This document shows, one piece after another, positions 1 to 7,116 of a stretch of DNA of 12,946 nt. Location: assembly GCA_964651395.1 (NCBI GenBank), contig CAZYXZ010000084.1, forward strand, positions 1-12,946, in the 5' to 3' direction. The notes beneath the pieces are model-generated. The model saw only the letters and a program-made list of their open reading frames with translations, made no database searches and was not told where the DNA came from. This DNA comes from CAZYXZ01 sp964651395 (GTDB lineage Bacteria > Actinomycetota > Actinomycetes > BP-191). A program made the translations under genes and the position numbers. Each line of letters opens with the position of its first letter. The stretch's first letter is position 1.

Positions 1-918
1 CCTTTCGGCGGCCTCGAGGAACTCGCGGTAGACCCTGATGATCGCGGGGTCGAGGCGCAGGTCGTTGTGGTACGTCCCCGGGAACGTGCGGTTGTCGGCG
101 CCGAGCAGCTGCGGCGAGTCGGCGTACGTCGGACCGGCGTACGCCGGGTCGGCGACGCCGCTGCCGTCCGCGATGGTCAGCCACTTCGCCGGCCGGTACG
201 TCTCGTCGGCGCCGCCCGGGCCGTTGAGCGCCGCGAGCCACGGCGTCCCCGCGGCGATCTCGTGGCAGGACACGACCCGGTCCTCGGACTGCGGCGGGCA
301 GAACGACGTGCCGTGGTTGCCGCCCGCGATGCCCACGAACGCGACCAGGTCGCGGCGCAGCAGCGGCCGCACCTTGAGGACGCGCCGCGCGAGCGTCACG
401 CCGAGCGAGTGCGTGACGAGCATGAACTTCCGCGATCCCGTGTAGGCGCGCACCGCCTGGATGAACGCGTAGAGGTCGGGGACGTTGACCTCGTTGTTCG
501 TGACGCGGATCGCGCCGTCCCAGCCCATCTCCGAGTGCTCGGCGTCGCGCTCCGGGTTCTGGTGGACCAGCGCGGTGCCGGCGTTGGAGCCCAGGCCGTT
601 GTAGGACAGCGCCCACAGCTCCTGGTCGCTCCAGCCGGCCGCCTGGAACGCGTCGCGGACCGGGTACCAGTCGGCATGGTCCACGTTGTTGCCGTGGACG
701 AAGATGACCGGCACGTGGCGCAACGGCGCGCGCCTGCGGATGCCGCCGAAGCCGCCGATCGGGAACTTCCACTCCGCGTCCAGCAGCCGCGGGAAGTCGG
801 CGGCGAAGCGGACCTTTGCGGGACCCTGCGGCTCGTCGTGCGCGGGCTCCGCGGAGGACGGCACGGCGACGGCCAGCAGCGCAGCTGAGACGAGCGCGGC
901 CAGAGCCCTTCGGGTCAC
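1..918 (-). CDS. Secreted lipase/esterase, alpha/beta-hydrolase fold (3' end cut by window edge)
   Basis: This is a probable exported ester hydrolase acting outside the cell. The frame runs 306 codons from a GTG at 918 to the window edge without a stop, so the C-terminus is missing. Residues 1-23 look like a Sec signal peptide: basic M-T-R-R, a hydrophobic Ala/Leu/Val core, then P-S-S-A before E24. The fold shows as VIFVHGNN (71-78, oxyanion-hole H-G), the nucleophile box THSLG with Ser171, and a late YHND whose His284 is the likely catalytic His. The layout recalls Lipase_2-type enzymes and PhaZ7-like polyester depolymerases. Which one is not decided, and the substrate is unknown. GTG was chosen because it overlaps the TGA of the upstream hydrolase (GTGA), has GGAAG 8 bases ahead and gives a complete signal peptide. 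It is probably co-translated with the hydrolase and acyl-CoA ligase genes. Confidence 0.85.
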   Translation of the reverse strand, partial: MTRRALAALVSAALLAVAVPSSAEPAHDEPQGPAKVRFAADFPRLLDAEWKFPIGGFGGIRRRAPLRHVPVIFVHGNNVDHADWYPVRDAFQAAGWSDQELWALSYNGLGSNAGTALVHQNPERDAEHSEMGWDGAIRVTNNEVNVPDLYAFIQAVRAYTGSRKFMLVTHSLGVTLARRVLKVRPLLRRDLVAFVGIAGGNHGTSFCPPQSEDRVVSCHEIAAGTPWLAALNGPGGADETYRPAKWLTIADGSGVADPAYAGPTYADSPQLLGADNRTFPGTYHNDLRLDPAIIRVYREFLEAAER

Positions 919-1832
919 GCGAGGGACTTCCGCACCACCTCCGCGATCACCTGCGCGCCGGCCGGGCCGAAGTTGACCGAGTAGTGGTTGGTCCCGGGCA
1001 CGGTGATCACCTCGAGCTGCGGCAGGTCGGCCTGGAACTGCTCGACCACGTCGAGCGGCATCAGCGGCTCGTGGGTGTCCGGCGAGATGTCGAAGCCGAA
1101 CTCCGCGCGGATCAGCGTCGCGGGCACCTTCACCTTCGCCAGGTCGGCCTTCACGTAGGGCGTTTCCCCGAACGGACGGAAGTAGTCGACCGCGTCGTAC
1201 TCGACGCCCTCGACGTAGCAGCGCGAGCGCACTCCCCCGCCGTCCGGCAGCTCCTCGAGGCCGGCGCCCAGGACCTCCTCGACCTGCGGGCTCCACCAGC
1301 CCTGGAACGCCGGAAGCGTCTGGTAGACGCCGAAGATCATCGCGGCCGACGGGACCGTCATCCGCAGGCGGTCGCTCCATCCCAGGCCCATGACGCTCGC
1401 CACGAACTCGGCCGGGTCCTCCCCGGGCGCCAGGTCGCGGAAGTAGCCGCCGTCGACGAGGACGAGCGAGCGCACGAGGTCCGGATGGTGGGCGGCGAGC
1501 TGGGTGCCGACCCACGTGCCCATCGACTGGCCGACGACGACAACGGGGCCGGCGCTGAGGGCCCTCAGCACCGCGGCGGCGTCGTCGCCGTTGCGGCGGT
1601 GGCCGTAGCGCGCCACGTCCTCGGGCTTGTCGGACAGCCCGCGGCCGCGCGCGTCGAAGGAGACGAAGTCGACCTCGCCGGCCAGCTCGTCGATGACGGA
1701 GAGGAAACCCTTGCGGGTCGCACTCAGCCCGTGCAGGCCGAGAACGACCGGCGCGCCGGGGTTGCCCGGCCAGCGCTCGCCCTGCAGCCGTACGCCGTCG
1801 TCGGTCGTGACGTCGAACAGTTCGCTCTGCAT
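915..1832 (-). CDS. Alpha/beta-fold hydrolase, cytoplasmic
   Basis: This 305-residue single-domain alpha/beta hydrolase has the usual family length. LGLHGLS at 31-37 gives the oxyanion-hole H-G, FDARGRGLSDKP at 59-70 is the typical strand-4 loop, and GQSMG at 101-105 is the nucleophile elbow with Ser103. His283 in GTNHYSV is the likely catalytic base, and the acid is probably Asp248 or Glu244. No signal peptide is seen, so it should act in the cytosol. The family includes esterases, lactonases, C-C hydrolases and haloperoxidase-like enzymes, and the residues do not decide among these. Its ATG shares one base with the TGA of the upstream acyl-CoA ligase (TGATG), with GGAG 8 bases ahead, and its own stop overlaps the next gene by four bases. 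The context suggests it releases or processes a carboxylic acid that the ligase activates. Confidence 0.9.
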   Translation of the reverse strand: MQSELFDVTTDDGVRLQGERWPGNPGAPVVLGLHGLSATRKGFLSVIDELAGEVDFVSFDARGRGLSDKPEDVARYGHRRNGDDAAAVLRALSAGPVVVVGQSMGTWVGTQLAAHHPDLVRSLVLVDGGYFRDLAPGEDPAEFVASVMGLGWSDRLRMTVPSAAMIFGVYQTLPAFQGWWSPQVEEVLGAGLEELPDGGGVRSRCYVEGVEYDAVDYFRPFGETPYVKADLAKVKVPATLIRAEFGFDISPDTHEPLMPLDVVEQFQADLPQLEVITVPGTNHYSVNFGPAGAQVIAEVVRKSLA

Positions 1833-3424
1833 CAGTCCAGCTCCATCTCGGCCAGCTGTGCGCGGATGACCTTCTTGTCGAACTTGCCCACGCTCGTCTT
1901 GGGGATCTCGTCGACGACGACGATGTCGTCGGGCAGCCACCACTTCGCCACCTGGTCGGCCAGGTGCGCGTGCAGATCCTCGAGCGTCGGCGCCACGCCG
2001 TCGACGAGCGCGACCACCGCCACCGGCCGCTCGTCCCACTTGCGCGACCGGACGCCGACGACGGCCGCCTCGCGGACGAGCGGGTGGGACATGATCGCGC
2101 CCTCGAGCTCGACCGAGCTGATCCACTCGCCGCCGCTCTTCACCAGGTCCTTGCTGCGGTCGACGATCTTGAAGTAGCCGTCGGGCTCCATCGCGGCCAT
2201 GTCGCCCGTGCGCAGCCAGTCGCCGTCGAACTTCTCCGACATGCCGTCCTCGCCGTAGTAGGCGGTGGCGACGAACGGCCCGCGCACCTGCAGCTCGCCG
2301 ACGGTGACGCCGTCCCACGGCTGCAGCGACCCGTCCTCGGCGACGATCCGCCCCTCGACGCCGGGGGTGAGCGTCCCGGTGAGCAGCCGTACGTCGAGCA
2401 GGCCGGCCTCGTCGAGACCGGCGTGCCGCTTGCGCGGGCGGGACGCGCAGGCCAGCGGTGTCGTCTCGGTCATCCCCCAGACCTGCAGGATGGTGACGCC
2501 CGCCGCGTCGTACGCCTGCATCAGCGGGCGCGGCGTGGCCGAGCCGCCGACCATGAGCAGGCGCAGCGTCGAGTAGTCGAACGACCCGTTCTGCACGAGC
2601 GGCAGCAGGCCGGTCCAGATCGTCGGCACGCCCGCGGCGTACGTGACGCGCTCGGTCTCGATGATCCGCGCGAGGTTCTGCGGCGAGACGTCGGCGCCGG
2701 CGAAGACCAGGTCCGCGCCGACCAGCCCGGCGATGTAGGGCATGCCCCACCCGCAGGCGTGGAACAGCGGGACGACCGGGAGGATCCGGTCGCTCTCGCT
2801 GATGCCGAGGCTGTCCACCGTGCAGGCCGAGAGCGCGTGCAGGTACGTCGCGCGGTGCGAGTAGAGGACGCCCTTCGGCATCCCGGTCGTGCCCGACGTG
2901 TAGCAGAGCGCGCACGCGTCCCACTCGTCGACCTCGGTCAGCGCGGACGCCGGTACCGCGGCGTCGAGCAGCGCGTCGCCGTCGAGCACTCCGTCGAGGC
3001 CCTCGCCGGTGCCGCCCAGGCCGATGACGTGGCGCACCGTCTTCAGGTCGGGCGCGACGGAGGCGAGCCGGGGCACGAGGTCGGCGTCGACGAAGAGGAC
3101 CGCGTCCTCGGCGTGGTTGACGATGTAGGCGATCTGCTCGTCGTGCAGGCGGATGTTGACGGTGTGCAGCACTGCGCCCGCCAGTGGGGCCGCGTAGTAG
3201 AGCGCGAGGTGGTCGATCGAGTTGTTCGCGAAGGTGGCGACGCGGTCGCCCGGCTCGACGCCGAGGTCGCGGAGCACGGTGACCAGGCGCAGCACCCGGT
3301 CGGCCAGCTCGCCGTAGCTGTTGCGGCCGGTCGCGTCGACGACCTCGCTGTCGGCGTACAGCGTGCGCATGCGCTCGAAGATCGCGTGCACCGTGAGCGG
3401 CTGCGCGCCCATCAGTCCCTTCAC
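1832..3424 (-). CDS. AMP-forming acyl-CoA synthetase (fatty-acid--CoA ligase, FadD/AlkK-like)
   Basis: This 530-residue adenylate-forming enzyme should make acyl-AMP and then acyl-CoA from a carboxylic acid, ATP and CoA. All core motifs are present: the P-loop YTSGTTGMPKG at 175-185, VWGMTETT at 315-322, the ATP-binding LRTGD at 404-408, the hinge region DRSKDLVKSGGEWIS at 422-436, and the adenylation lysine K514 in SVGKFDKK. The VPLFHACGWGMPY stretch at 218-230 resembles AlkK/DmdB-type medium- or long-chain ligases. The exact chain length cannot be read from the sequence. GTG at 3424 was chosen because GGAGGG lies 5 bases ahead; an ATG at codon 5 is the alternative. It sits 28 bases after the SpoIIM-family gene and overlaps the following hydrolase by one base. 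The gene appears intact. Confidence 0.93.
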   Translation of the reverse strand: MKGLMGAQPLTVHAIFERMRTLYADSEVVDATGRNSYGELADRVLRLVTVLRDLGVEPGDRVATFANNSIDHLALYYAAPLAGAVLHTVNIRLHDEQIAYIVNHAEDAVLFVDADLVPRLASVAPDLKTVRHVIGLGGTGEGLDGVLDGDALLDAAVPASALTEVDEWDACALCYTSGTTGMPKGVLYSHRATYLHALSACTVDSLGISESDRILPVVPLFHACGWGMPYIAGLVGADLVFAGADVSPQNLARIIETERVTYAAGVPTIWTGLLPLVQNGSFDYSTLRLLMVGGSATPRPLMQAYDAAGVTILQVWGMTETTPLACASRPRKRHAGLDEAGLLDVRLLTGTLTPGVEGRIVAEDGSLQPWDGVTVGELQVRGPFVATAYYGEDGMSEKFDGDWLRTGDMAAMEPDGYFKIVDRSKDLVKSGGEWISSVELEGAIMSHPLVREAAVVGVRSRKWDERPVAVVALVDGVAPTLEDLHAHLADQVAKWWLPDDIVVVDEIPKTSVGKFDKKVIRAQLAEMELD

Positions 3425-3429
3425 GTGAA

Positions 3430-3435
3430 CCCTCC
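3430..3435 (-). promoter_or_regulatory. Strong ribosome-binding site for the acyl-CoA ligase
   Basis: GGAGGG on the minus strand, inside GGGGAGGG, sits 5 bases before the GTG at 3424. It decides for GTG over the in-frame ATG four codons on, which would be 17 bases away. Confidence 0.7.
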
Positions 3436-3452
3436 CCAGGAGACCGCTAACC

Positions 3453-4460
3453 CTAAGAGACCGGCCGTACGTCGCCGCCCATGCCGTCGGCTATGTCACC
3501 GGTGGCCCCGGCGCGCAGGCCGCGGCGGCCGAGGACGATCACCCCGCCCAGGAAGGCCGCCTCGACCAGGATGCCCACGGCCAGCCGGGCCCAGGTCGGC
3601 AGGCCGGACGGGGTCACGAACGCCTCGATCAGCCCGGCCACGAAGAACACGCCGACCAGGCCCAGCACCACCGCGACGGCCGACCGGCCCTCCGCGGCGA
3701 GCGCGTCGCCGCGCCGGCGGTTGCCGGGGTCGACGACGGTCCAGCCGAGCTTCAGGCCCACGCCCGCGGCGACGAAGACGGCGGTCAGCTCGATCAGCCC
3801 GTGCGGCAGGATCAGGCCGAAGAACAGCCCTCCCCGCCCATGCGCGGCCATGAGGCCACCGGTCACGCCGACGTTCATCGCGTTGGTCAGCAGAACGTAG
3901 GCCGTGGGGATGCCGAGCAGGATGCCGGAGGCGAACGCGAGTGCGCCGACCTGCGCGTTGTTCGTGAAGACCTGCGCGGAGAACGACGTCGCGGGACCGC
4001 TCGAGTAGTAGTCCTCGAAGTCGCGGGTCACCAGCTGCTCCACGAGCTCCGGCGCGGCGATCTGGCGCTGGACGTCGGGGTGCGACCAGACCCAGATGCC
4101 GATGCCGAACGCGACCAGCAGGAACGCGGTGGCGGACCCGGCCACCCACCACCGGACCCGGTAGACCGCCACCGGGAAGGTCACGGTGACGAAGCGCGCC
4201 AGCTCCGCCCAGCCTCCCGAGCGCGACGAGCCGATGACCGCCCGCGCCCGAGCCACGAGCGTCGACAGCCGGGAGACCAGCTGCGGGTCCGGAGACGCCG
4301 TCCGTACGACGGACAGGTGCGTCGCCGTACGCTGGTAGAGGTCGACCAGCTCGTCGAGCTCCGCACCACTGCACCGGCCGGGGCGTCTGGCCCGCGCGAC
4401 GAGCGCCTCCAGCCGCCGCCAGTCGGCGCTGTGCGCGGCGACGAAGGCGTCGATGTCCAT
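3453..4460 (-). CDS. Stage II sporulation protein M (SpoIIM/DUF95) family membrane protein
   Basis: This 335-residue integral membrane protein belongs to the SpoIIM/DUF95 family (COG1300). Residues 1-95 are a charged, helical cytoplasmic part. Five hydrophobic segments follow at about 104-125, 169-195, 211-240, 260-282 and 290-310. The segment LILPHGLIELTAVFVAAG at 216-233 carries the P-H-G-x-x-E family signature. In Bacillus SpoIIM works in engulfment, but actinobacterial members occur without that system and their role is unclear. The divergent neighbour is an RDD protein, a frequent partner of this family in actinobacteria. The usual MoxR, DUF58 and DUF4129 companions are not in the window. 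The ATG at 4460 lacks a clear ribosome-binding site but has a -10-like element 6 bases ahead, so a leaderless transcript is likely. The downstream acyl-CoA ligase starts 28 bases after the stop and is probably co-transcribed. Confidence 0.9.
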   Translation of the reverse strand: MDIDAFVAAHSADWRRLEALVARARRPGRCSGAELDELVDLYQRTATHLSVVRTASPDPQLVSRLSTLVARARAVIGSSRSGGWAELARFVTVTFPVAVYRVRWWVAGSATAFLLVAFGIGIWVWSHPDVQRQIAAPELVEQLVTRDFEDYYSSGPATSFSAQVFTNNAQVGALAFASGILLGIPTAYVLLTNAMNVGVTGGLMAAHGRGGLFFGLILPHGLIELTAVFVAAGVGLKLGWTVVDPGNRRRGDALAAEGRSAVAVVLGLVGVFFVAGLIEAFVTPSGLPTWARLAVGILVEAAFLGGVIVLGRRGLRAGATGDIADGMGGDVRPVS

Positions 4461-4466
4461 CGCAGG

Positions 4467-4472
4467 ATGGTA
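4467..4472 (-). promoter_or_regulatory. Putative -10 element, leaderless promoter of the SpoIIM-family gene
   Basis: TACCAT on the minus strand fits TANNNT and lies 6 bases before the ATG at 4460. That places transcription at or next to the start codon. No clear -35 is seen at 16-18 bases upstream. This is inference from spacing. Confidence 0.4.
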
Positions 4473-4489
4473 GGCCGGAGAGGAAGCGC

Positions 4490-5494
4490 GTGAGCCACGT
4501 CGTCACGGGAGAGGCGGTTGCCCTCGACCTGCGCGTCGCGCAGCTCGGCTCCCGGCTGGTCGCGGCGCTCATCGACATCGCCATCGAGATCGGCCTGCTG
4601 CTCGCCCTGATCTTCCTGGTCGCCTTCATCCAGCCGGACCTGGATCCGCAGCTGGCCCAGGCCTTCTTCGTCGTGGTGCTGCTCGCCTTCGGCGTCGGCT
4701 ACCCGGTCGCGTTCGAGACCCTCTGGCGCGGCCAGACGCCGGGCAAGGCCGCCCTCGGCCTGCGCGTCGTCCGCGACGACGGCGGGCCGCTGCGCTTCCG
4801 GCACGCGCTCGGCCGCGCCCTGGTCGGCTTCGCCGTCGAGCGGCCCGGCGTGACCGGCGGCTCGGCCGCGGTGATCAGCTCGCTGCTCAGCACCCGCGGC
4901 AAGCGCCTCGGCGACTTCGTCGCCGGGACGATGGTGATCCAGGAACGCGTGCCCGCGCACCGCGTGCAACTGGTGCAGATGCCACCGCAGCTGGCCGCGT
5001 GGGCGTCGACGCTGGACCTCAGCCGGCTGCCCGACGACCTGGCGCTCGCCGCGCGCGACTTCCTGGGCCGCGCGGGGCAGCTGCACCCCACGGCGCGCGA
5101 GACCCTCGGCCGACAGATCGCCGAAGCGATGGCGGCGGTCGTCTCGCCGCCCGCGCCGGACGGCACCCCCGGCTGGGCTTTCCTGTCCGCGGTGCTCGCC
5201 GAGCGGCGGCGCCGCGAGGAGGCGCGCCTCGGCGTGACCGCTCGGCCGGTGGCTGCCGGCTGGGCGCCGCCGCCCCCGTCCCCCGCGTGGGGTCCCTCCC
5301 CAACCGGCTCGTGGGGTGCCTCCGCTCCGCCGACCGGTGTCCCGACCACCTATCCCGGCCCGCCGCCGTACGGGAGCCCGCCACCCGTGCCGCCGCCGAC
5401 CGCCGTACCGCCGCCCGCGCCACCGGAGCACGGTCCGGCGCCGACGCCGCCGACCACACCGCCCCCGCCCGGCGACTTCGCGCCCCCCGGCTGA
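4490..5494 (+). CDS. RDD family membrane protein with proline-rich C-terminal tail
   Basis: This 334-residue protein has an N-terminal RDD domain with the defining residues Arg22 and Asp29 in SRLVAALIDIAIEIG and Asp142 in GKRLGDFVAGTMVI. Two hydrophobic segments lie at about 25-47 and 58-78, and the conserved TPGKAALGLRVV follows at 83-94. Residues 165-255 form a soluble, charged region. From about 259 to the end the chain is mostly Pro, Gly, Ala, Ser and Thr with poly-Pro runs, so it is probably disordered and could bind a partner. RDD proteins are proposed to be transport-related, but the function here is unknown. The GTG start has GGAGAGG 6 bases ahead. The gene is divergent from the SpoIIM-family gene across 29 bases and is followed after 10 bases by a methyltransferase, so those two plus-strand genes likely share a transcript. 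Confidence 0.9.
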   Translation: MSHVVTGEAVALDLRVAQLGSRLVAALIDIAIEIGLLLALIFLVAFIQPDLDPQLAQAFFVVVLLAFGVGYPVAFETLWRGQTPGKAALGLRVVRDDGGPLRFRHALGRALVGFAVERPGVTGGSAAVISSLLSTRGKRLGDFVAGTMVIQERVPAHRVQLVQMPPQLAAWASTLDLSRLPDDLALAARDFLGRAGQLHPTARETLGRQIAEAMAAVVSPPAPDGTPGWAFLSAVLAERRRREEARLGVTARPVAAGWAPPPPSPAWGPSPTGSWGASAPPTGVPTTYPGPPPYGSPPPVPPPTAVPPPAPPEHGPAPTPPTTPPPPGDFAPPG

Positions 5495-5504
5495 GAGGAC
5501 TGCC

Positions 5505-6215
5505 TTGAAGGTCTCGAGGAACTTCTCCGTGCGGGTCCAGTACCTGCTCGACAACTGGCTCCCGCCGCGGCTGCGCGACAGCAAGCTGTTCATGTGGCTG
5601 CCGATGAAGCTGGTCCTCAAGGACACGACCCGTGAGTTCATGACGTTCAAGAAGGACGTCTTCGCGATGACGCCGGACGAGTTCGGGCAGCTCTACGCGC
5701 GGACGGCGCACGTGCAGGAGCTGCAGGGCGAGACCGACCTCAACGAGGCCTGCGTCGAGGAGATCAAGCGGGTCATCAGCAACAAGCAGGTGCTCGAGGT
5801 GGGCTGCGGCCGGGGCTACCTGGCCAACGTGCTGCAGCAGCAGGGCCTCGACGTCACCGCGTGCGACATCGCGATCTCCGACCAGCTCCGCGCGAAGTAT
5901 CCCGACGTGCAATTCGAGCAGGGCAACGTCGAGGCCCTGCCGTTCGACGACGACAGCTTCGACACGGTCGTCTGCACGCACACCCTCGAGCACGTGCAGA
6001 ACCTGCCGCGCGCGATCAGCGAGCTACGCCGCGTCGCGAAGAACGAGCTGATCGTCGTCGTACCGAAGCAGCGACCCTACAAGTACATGTTCAGCCTGCA
6101 CATCCAGTTCTTCCCGTACGACTGGTCGCTGCAAGGCGCCTTCGGCCACCGCAAAGACGCCTACATCAAGTACCTAGGCGACTGGTTCTACTACGAGCCC
6201 ACCCCACACAACTGA
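5505..6215 (+). CDS. Class I SAM-dependent methyltransferase (Methyltransf_11 type)
   Basis: This 236-residue protein is a probable S-adenosylmethionine-dependent methyltransferase. The SAM-binding motif VLEVGCGRGYLANVL lies at 96-110, an acidic residue ending strand 2 is in TACDIA at 118-123, and NVEALPFDDDSFDTVVC at 141-157 with HTLEHV at 159-164 forms the motif typical of Methyltransf_11. The acceptor substrate cannot be told. The N-terminal 90 residues (basic and aromatic) and the C-terminal stretch rich in Tyr, Phe and Trp are not familiar. TTG at 5505 was chosen because AGAGGA lies 6 bases ahead and the position is just 10 bases after the RDD stop. The frame stays open further upstream, but that part runs inside the RDD proline tail in another frame and is a shadow. 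The gene ends a two-gene plus-strand unit. Confidence 0.88.
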   Translation: MKVSRNFSVRVQYLLDNWLPPRLRDSKLFMWLPMKLVLKDTTREFMTFKKDVFAMTPDEFGQLYARTAHVQELQGETDLNEACVEEIKRVISNKQVLEVGCGRGYLANVLQQQGLDVTACDIAISDQLRAKYPDVQFEQGNVEALPFDDDSFDTVVCTHTLEHVQNLPRAISELRRVAKNELIVVVPKQRPYKYMFSLHIQFFPYDWSLQGAFGHRKDAYIKYLGDWFYYEPTPHN

Positions 6216-6220
6216 CAGGT

Positions 6221-6237
6221 CGCGGCCCTCGGCCGCG
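6221..6237 (+). terminator. Possible terminator hairpin after the methyltransferase
   Basis: A perfect 7-base inverted repeat (CGCGGCC / GGCCGCG) with a 3-base loop begins 5 bases after the methyltransferase stop. There is no T-tract, so it is only a candidate. Short GC palindromes are common in such DNA. Confidence 0.35.
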
Positions 6238-6285
6238 TGGAAGCCTCGGCCTGCTCGTGATTCCTTCCGACCTACCGACACGCAG

Positions 6286-6322
6286 TGGAACTCTCCGGGC
6301 ACGTCGCCTACACAGAGTTCCA
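6286..6322. terminator. Possible bidirectional terminator between convergent genes
   Basis: TGGAACTCT (6286-6294) and AGAGTTCCA (6314-6322) form a perfect 9-base inverted repeat around a 19-base spacer. It sits between the stop of the plus-strand methyltransferase and the stop of the minus-strand gene at 6330, where two converging transcripts would end. The stem is not GC-only, so chance is less likely than for other palindromes here. There is no T-run. Confidence 0.4.
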
Positions 6323-6329
6323 AGCCGAC

Positions 6330-6839
6330 CTATGGGCTACCCGTTGTTCCCGAGTCGCCAGTGAGCTCGATCTCGCAGTCTGCTTCAACTGGGCGGAGTG
6401 AATTTGGCGGGTACTGCCAAACATCCCAGCTGTCCGATTCGAAGAGAAAGCGGACCCCCGCCACCACGCTCGCGGGACGATCCCCCCCTCGGCCTTCAAC
6501 GAGGTGAGCGAGCAATTCCTCGTCGGTGACCTCCACGAGGTAGTTGGCTCCCACCTTGATGCGGACTCCACTTTCCGCCTCATTCTCCTTGACTGCATCG
6601 ACGCCATTGCCGTTGTACACAGGGAGACGGCCCAAGTGGCGAGCTGGGTATGACCAGCCCGTGTCTGCCCCAAGCCGTGCCTCATAGTTCAGCACCGCTT
6701 GGACAAGACCGTTACCCGCAGCGACGATCCTGGGCACATTGGTCGGGTCATCCAGGCAGGCCTGCGCGTGGGTCGTCACGGCCTGACAAACCGCATGGGC
6801 GGCAGTCATGAGCGGCTGCTCCGACGTTGGTTCATCCAT
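6330..6839 (-). CDS. Hypothetical protein, candidate immunity protein of an orphan toxin tail
   Basis: This 169-residue soluble protein has no signal peptide or membrane segment, and I do not recognise the family. Residues 1-60 are helical (ATG at 1, AHAVCQAVTTHAQACLD at 14-30). The second half looks strand-rich, with GANYLVEVTDEELLAHLVEG at 98-117 and VAGVRFLFESDSWDVWQYPP at 126-145. ATG at 6839 was chosen because AGGGG lies 6 bases ahead and its A is shared with the TGA that ends the toxin-like tail upstream (TGATG). A TTG directly before it is the alternative. Immediate coupling to a toxin tail, minus orientation after an Rhs gene, and AT-rich composition unlike the flanks make an immunity role likely. 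This is inferred from context, not homology. Confidence 0.7.
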   Translation of the reverse strand: MDEPTSEQPLMTAAHAVCQAVTTHAQACLDDPTNVPRIVAAGNGLVQAVLNYEARLGADTGWSYPARHLGRLPVYNGNGVDAVKENEAESGVRIKVGANYLVEVTDEELLAHLVEGRGGDRPASVVAGVRFLFESDSWDVWQYPPNSLRPVEADCEIELTGDSGTTGSP

Positions 6840-7066
6840 CAACTGCCCCTGGGGTAGGAGTAGTGCCGAGTCTCAAGCAGCTGGCCTTGACCATTGTAGA
6901 TATCCAGATGCACATGACACGCGGTCGCCGTGCATTCGGGGGAGTCCGCGCATGCTTGTAATTGGCTTTGACCGCGCGCCACGTGCGGCGTCGCGGATTC
7001 ACGATTGGGATGCGCGCCAGCGTCCGCACTACGGAAGCTCGCCTGACGAAAGGTCCACGACTCGCT
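6839..7066 (-). pseudogene. Orphan C-terminal toxin tail (displaced Rhs-CT remnant), no start codon
   Basis: Read on the minus strand, the frame is open for 75 codons after a TGA at 7069-7067 and ends at TGA 6841-6839. It has no ATG, GTG or TTG near its start, so it is probably not translated alone. The residues are Cys/His-rich in the middle (CADSPECTATACHVH) and end with LDIYNGQGQLLETRHYSYP followed by R-G-S. The pattern H-V-H-x-D-I-Y-N, a turn, then T-R-H-Y is the kind of ending I associate with secreted toxin C-termini in Rhs, CdiA and WXG proteins. The stop overlaps the start of the next gene by one base, exactly as toxin/immunity pairs do. I infer a leftover tail from an earlier Rhs C-terminus, replaced by the deaminase now fused to the Rhs core. 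The toxin family is unknown. Confidence 0.5.
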
Positions 7067-7116
7067 TCAGCGAGATTGCACGACCCGTCAAAGTGACGTG
7101 ATCTTACGGATGGCCG

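Noticed and set aside
67..888. Long plus-strand open frame opposite the lipase gene
   Set aside because: It is an Arg/Val/Ala-rich shadow without any domain. The minus strand has a signal peptide, H-G, T-H-S-L-G and Y-H-N-D motifs in one frame.
1835..2924. N-terminal extension of the alpha/beta hydrolase into the ligase gene as one 669-residue protein
   Set aside because: The extension is the ligase read in another frame. The hydrolase domain starts cleanly at the ATG at 1832, which touches the ligase stop.
1964..3853. 629-codon plus-strand open frame
   Set aside because: It lies antisense to the acyl-CoA ligase and the SpoIIM-family gene, both with intact family motifs. Low-complexity Arg/Ala/Asp composition marks it as a GC-driven shadow.
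5316..5504. Upstream extension of the methyltransferase
   Set aside because: It runs inside the proline-rich tail of the RDD gene in another frame. The TTG at 5505 has a ribosome-binding site and the right spacing.
6832..7029. 65-codon minus-strand frame in the gap before the second immunity-like gene
   Set aside because: It is rich in Arg and Pro with no motif. The neighbouring frame at 6839-7066 has the toxin-tail pattern and the TGATG junction.
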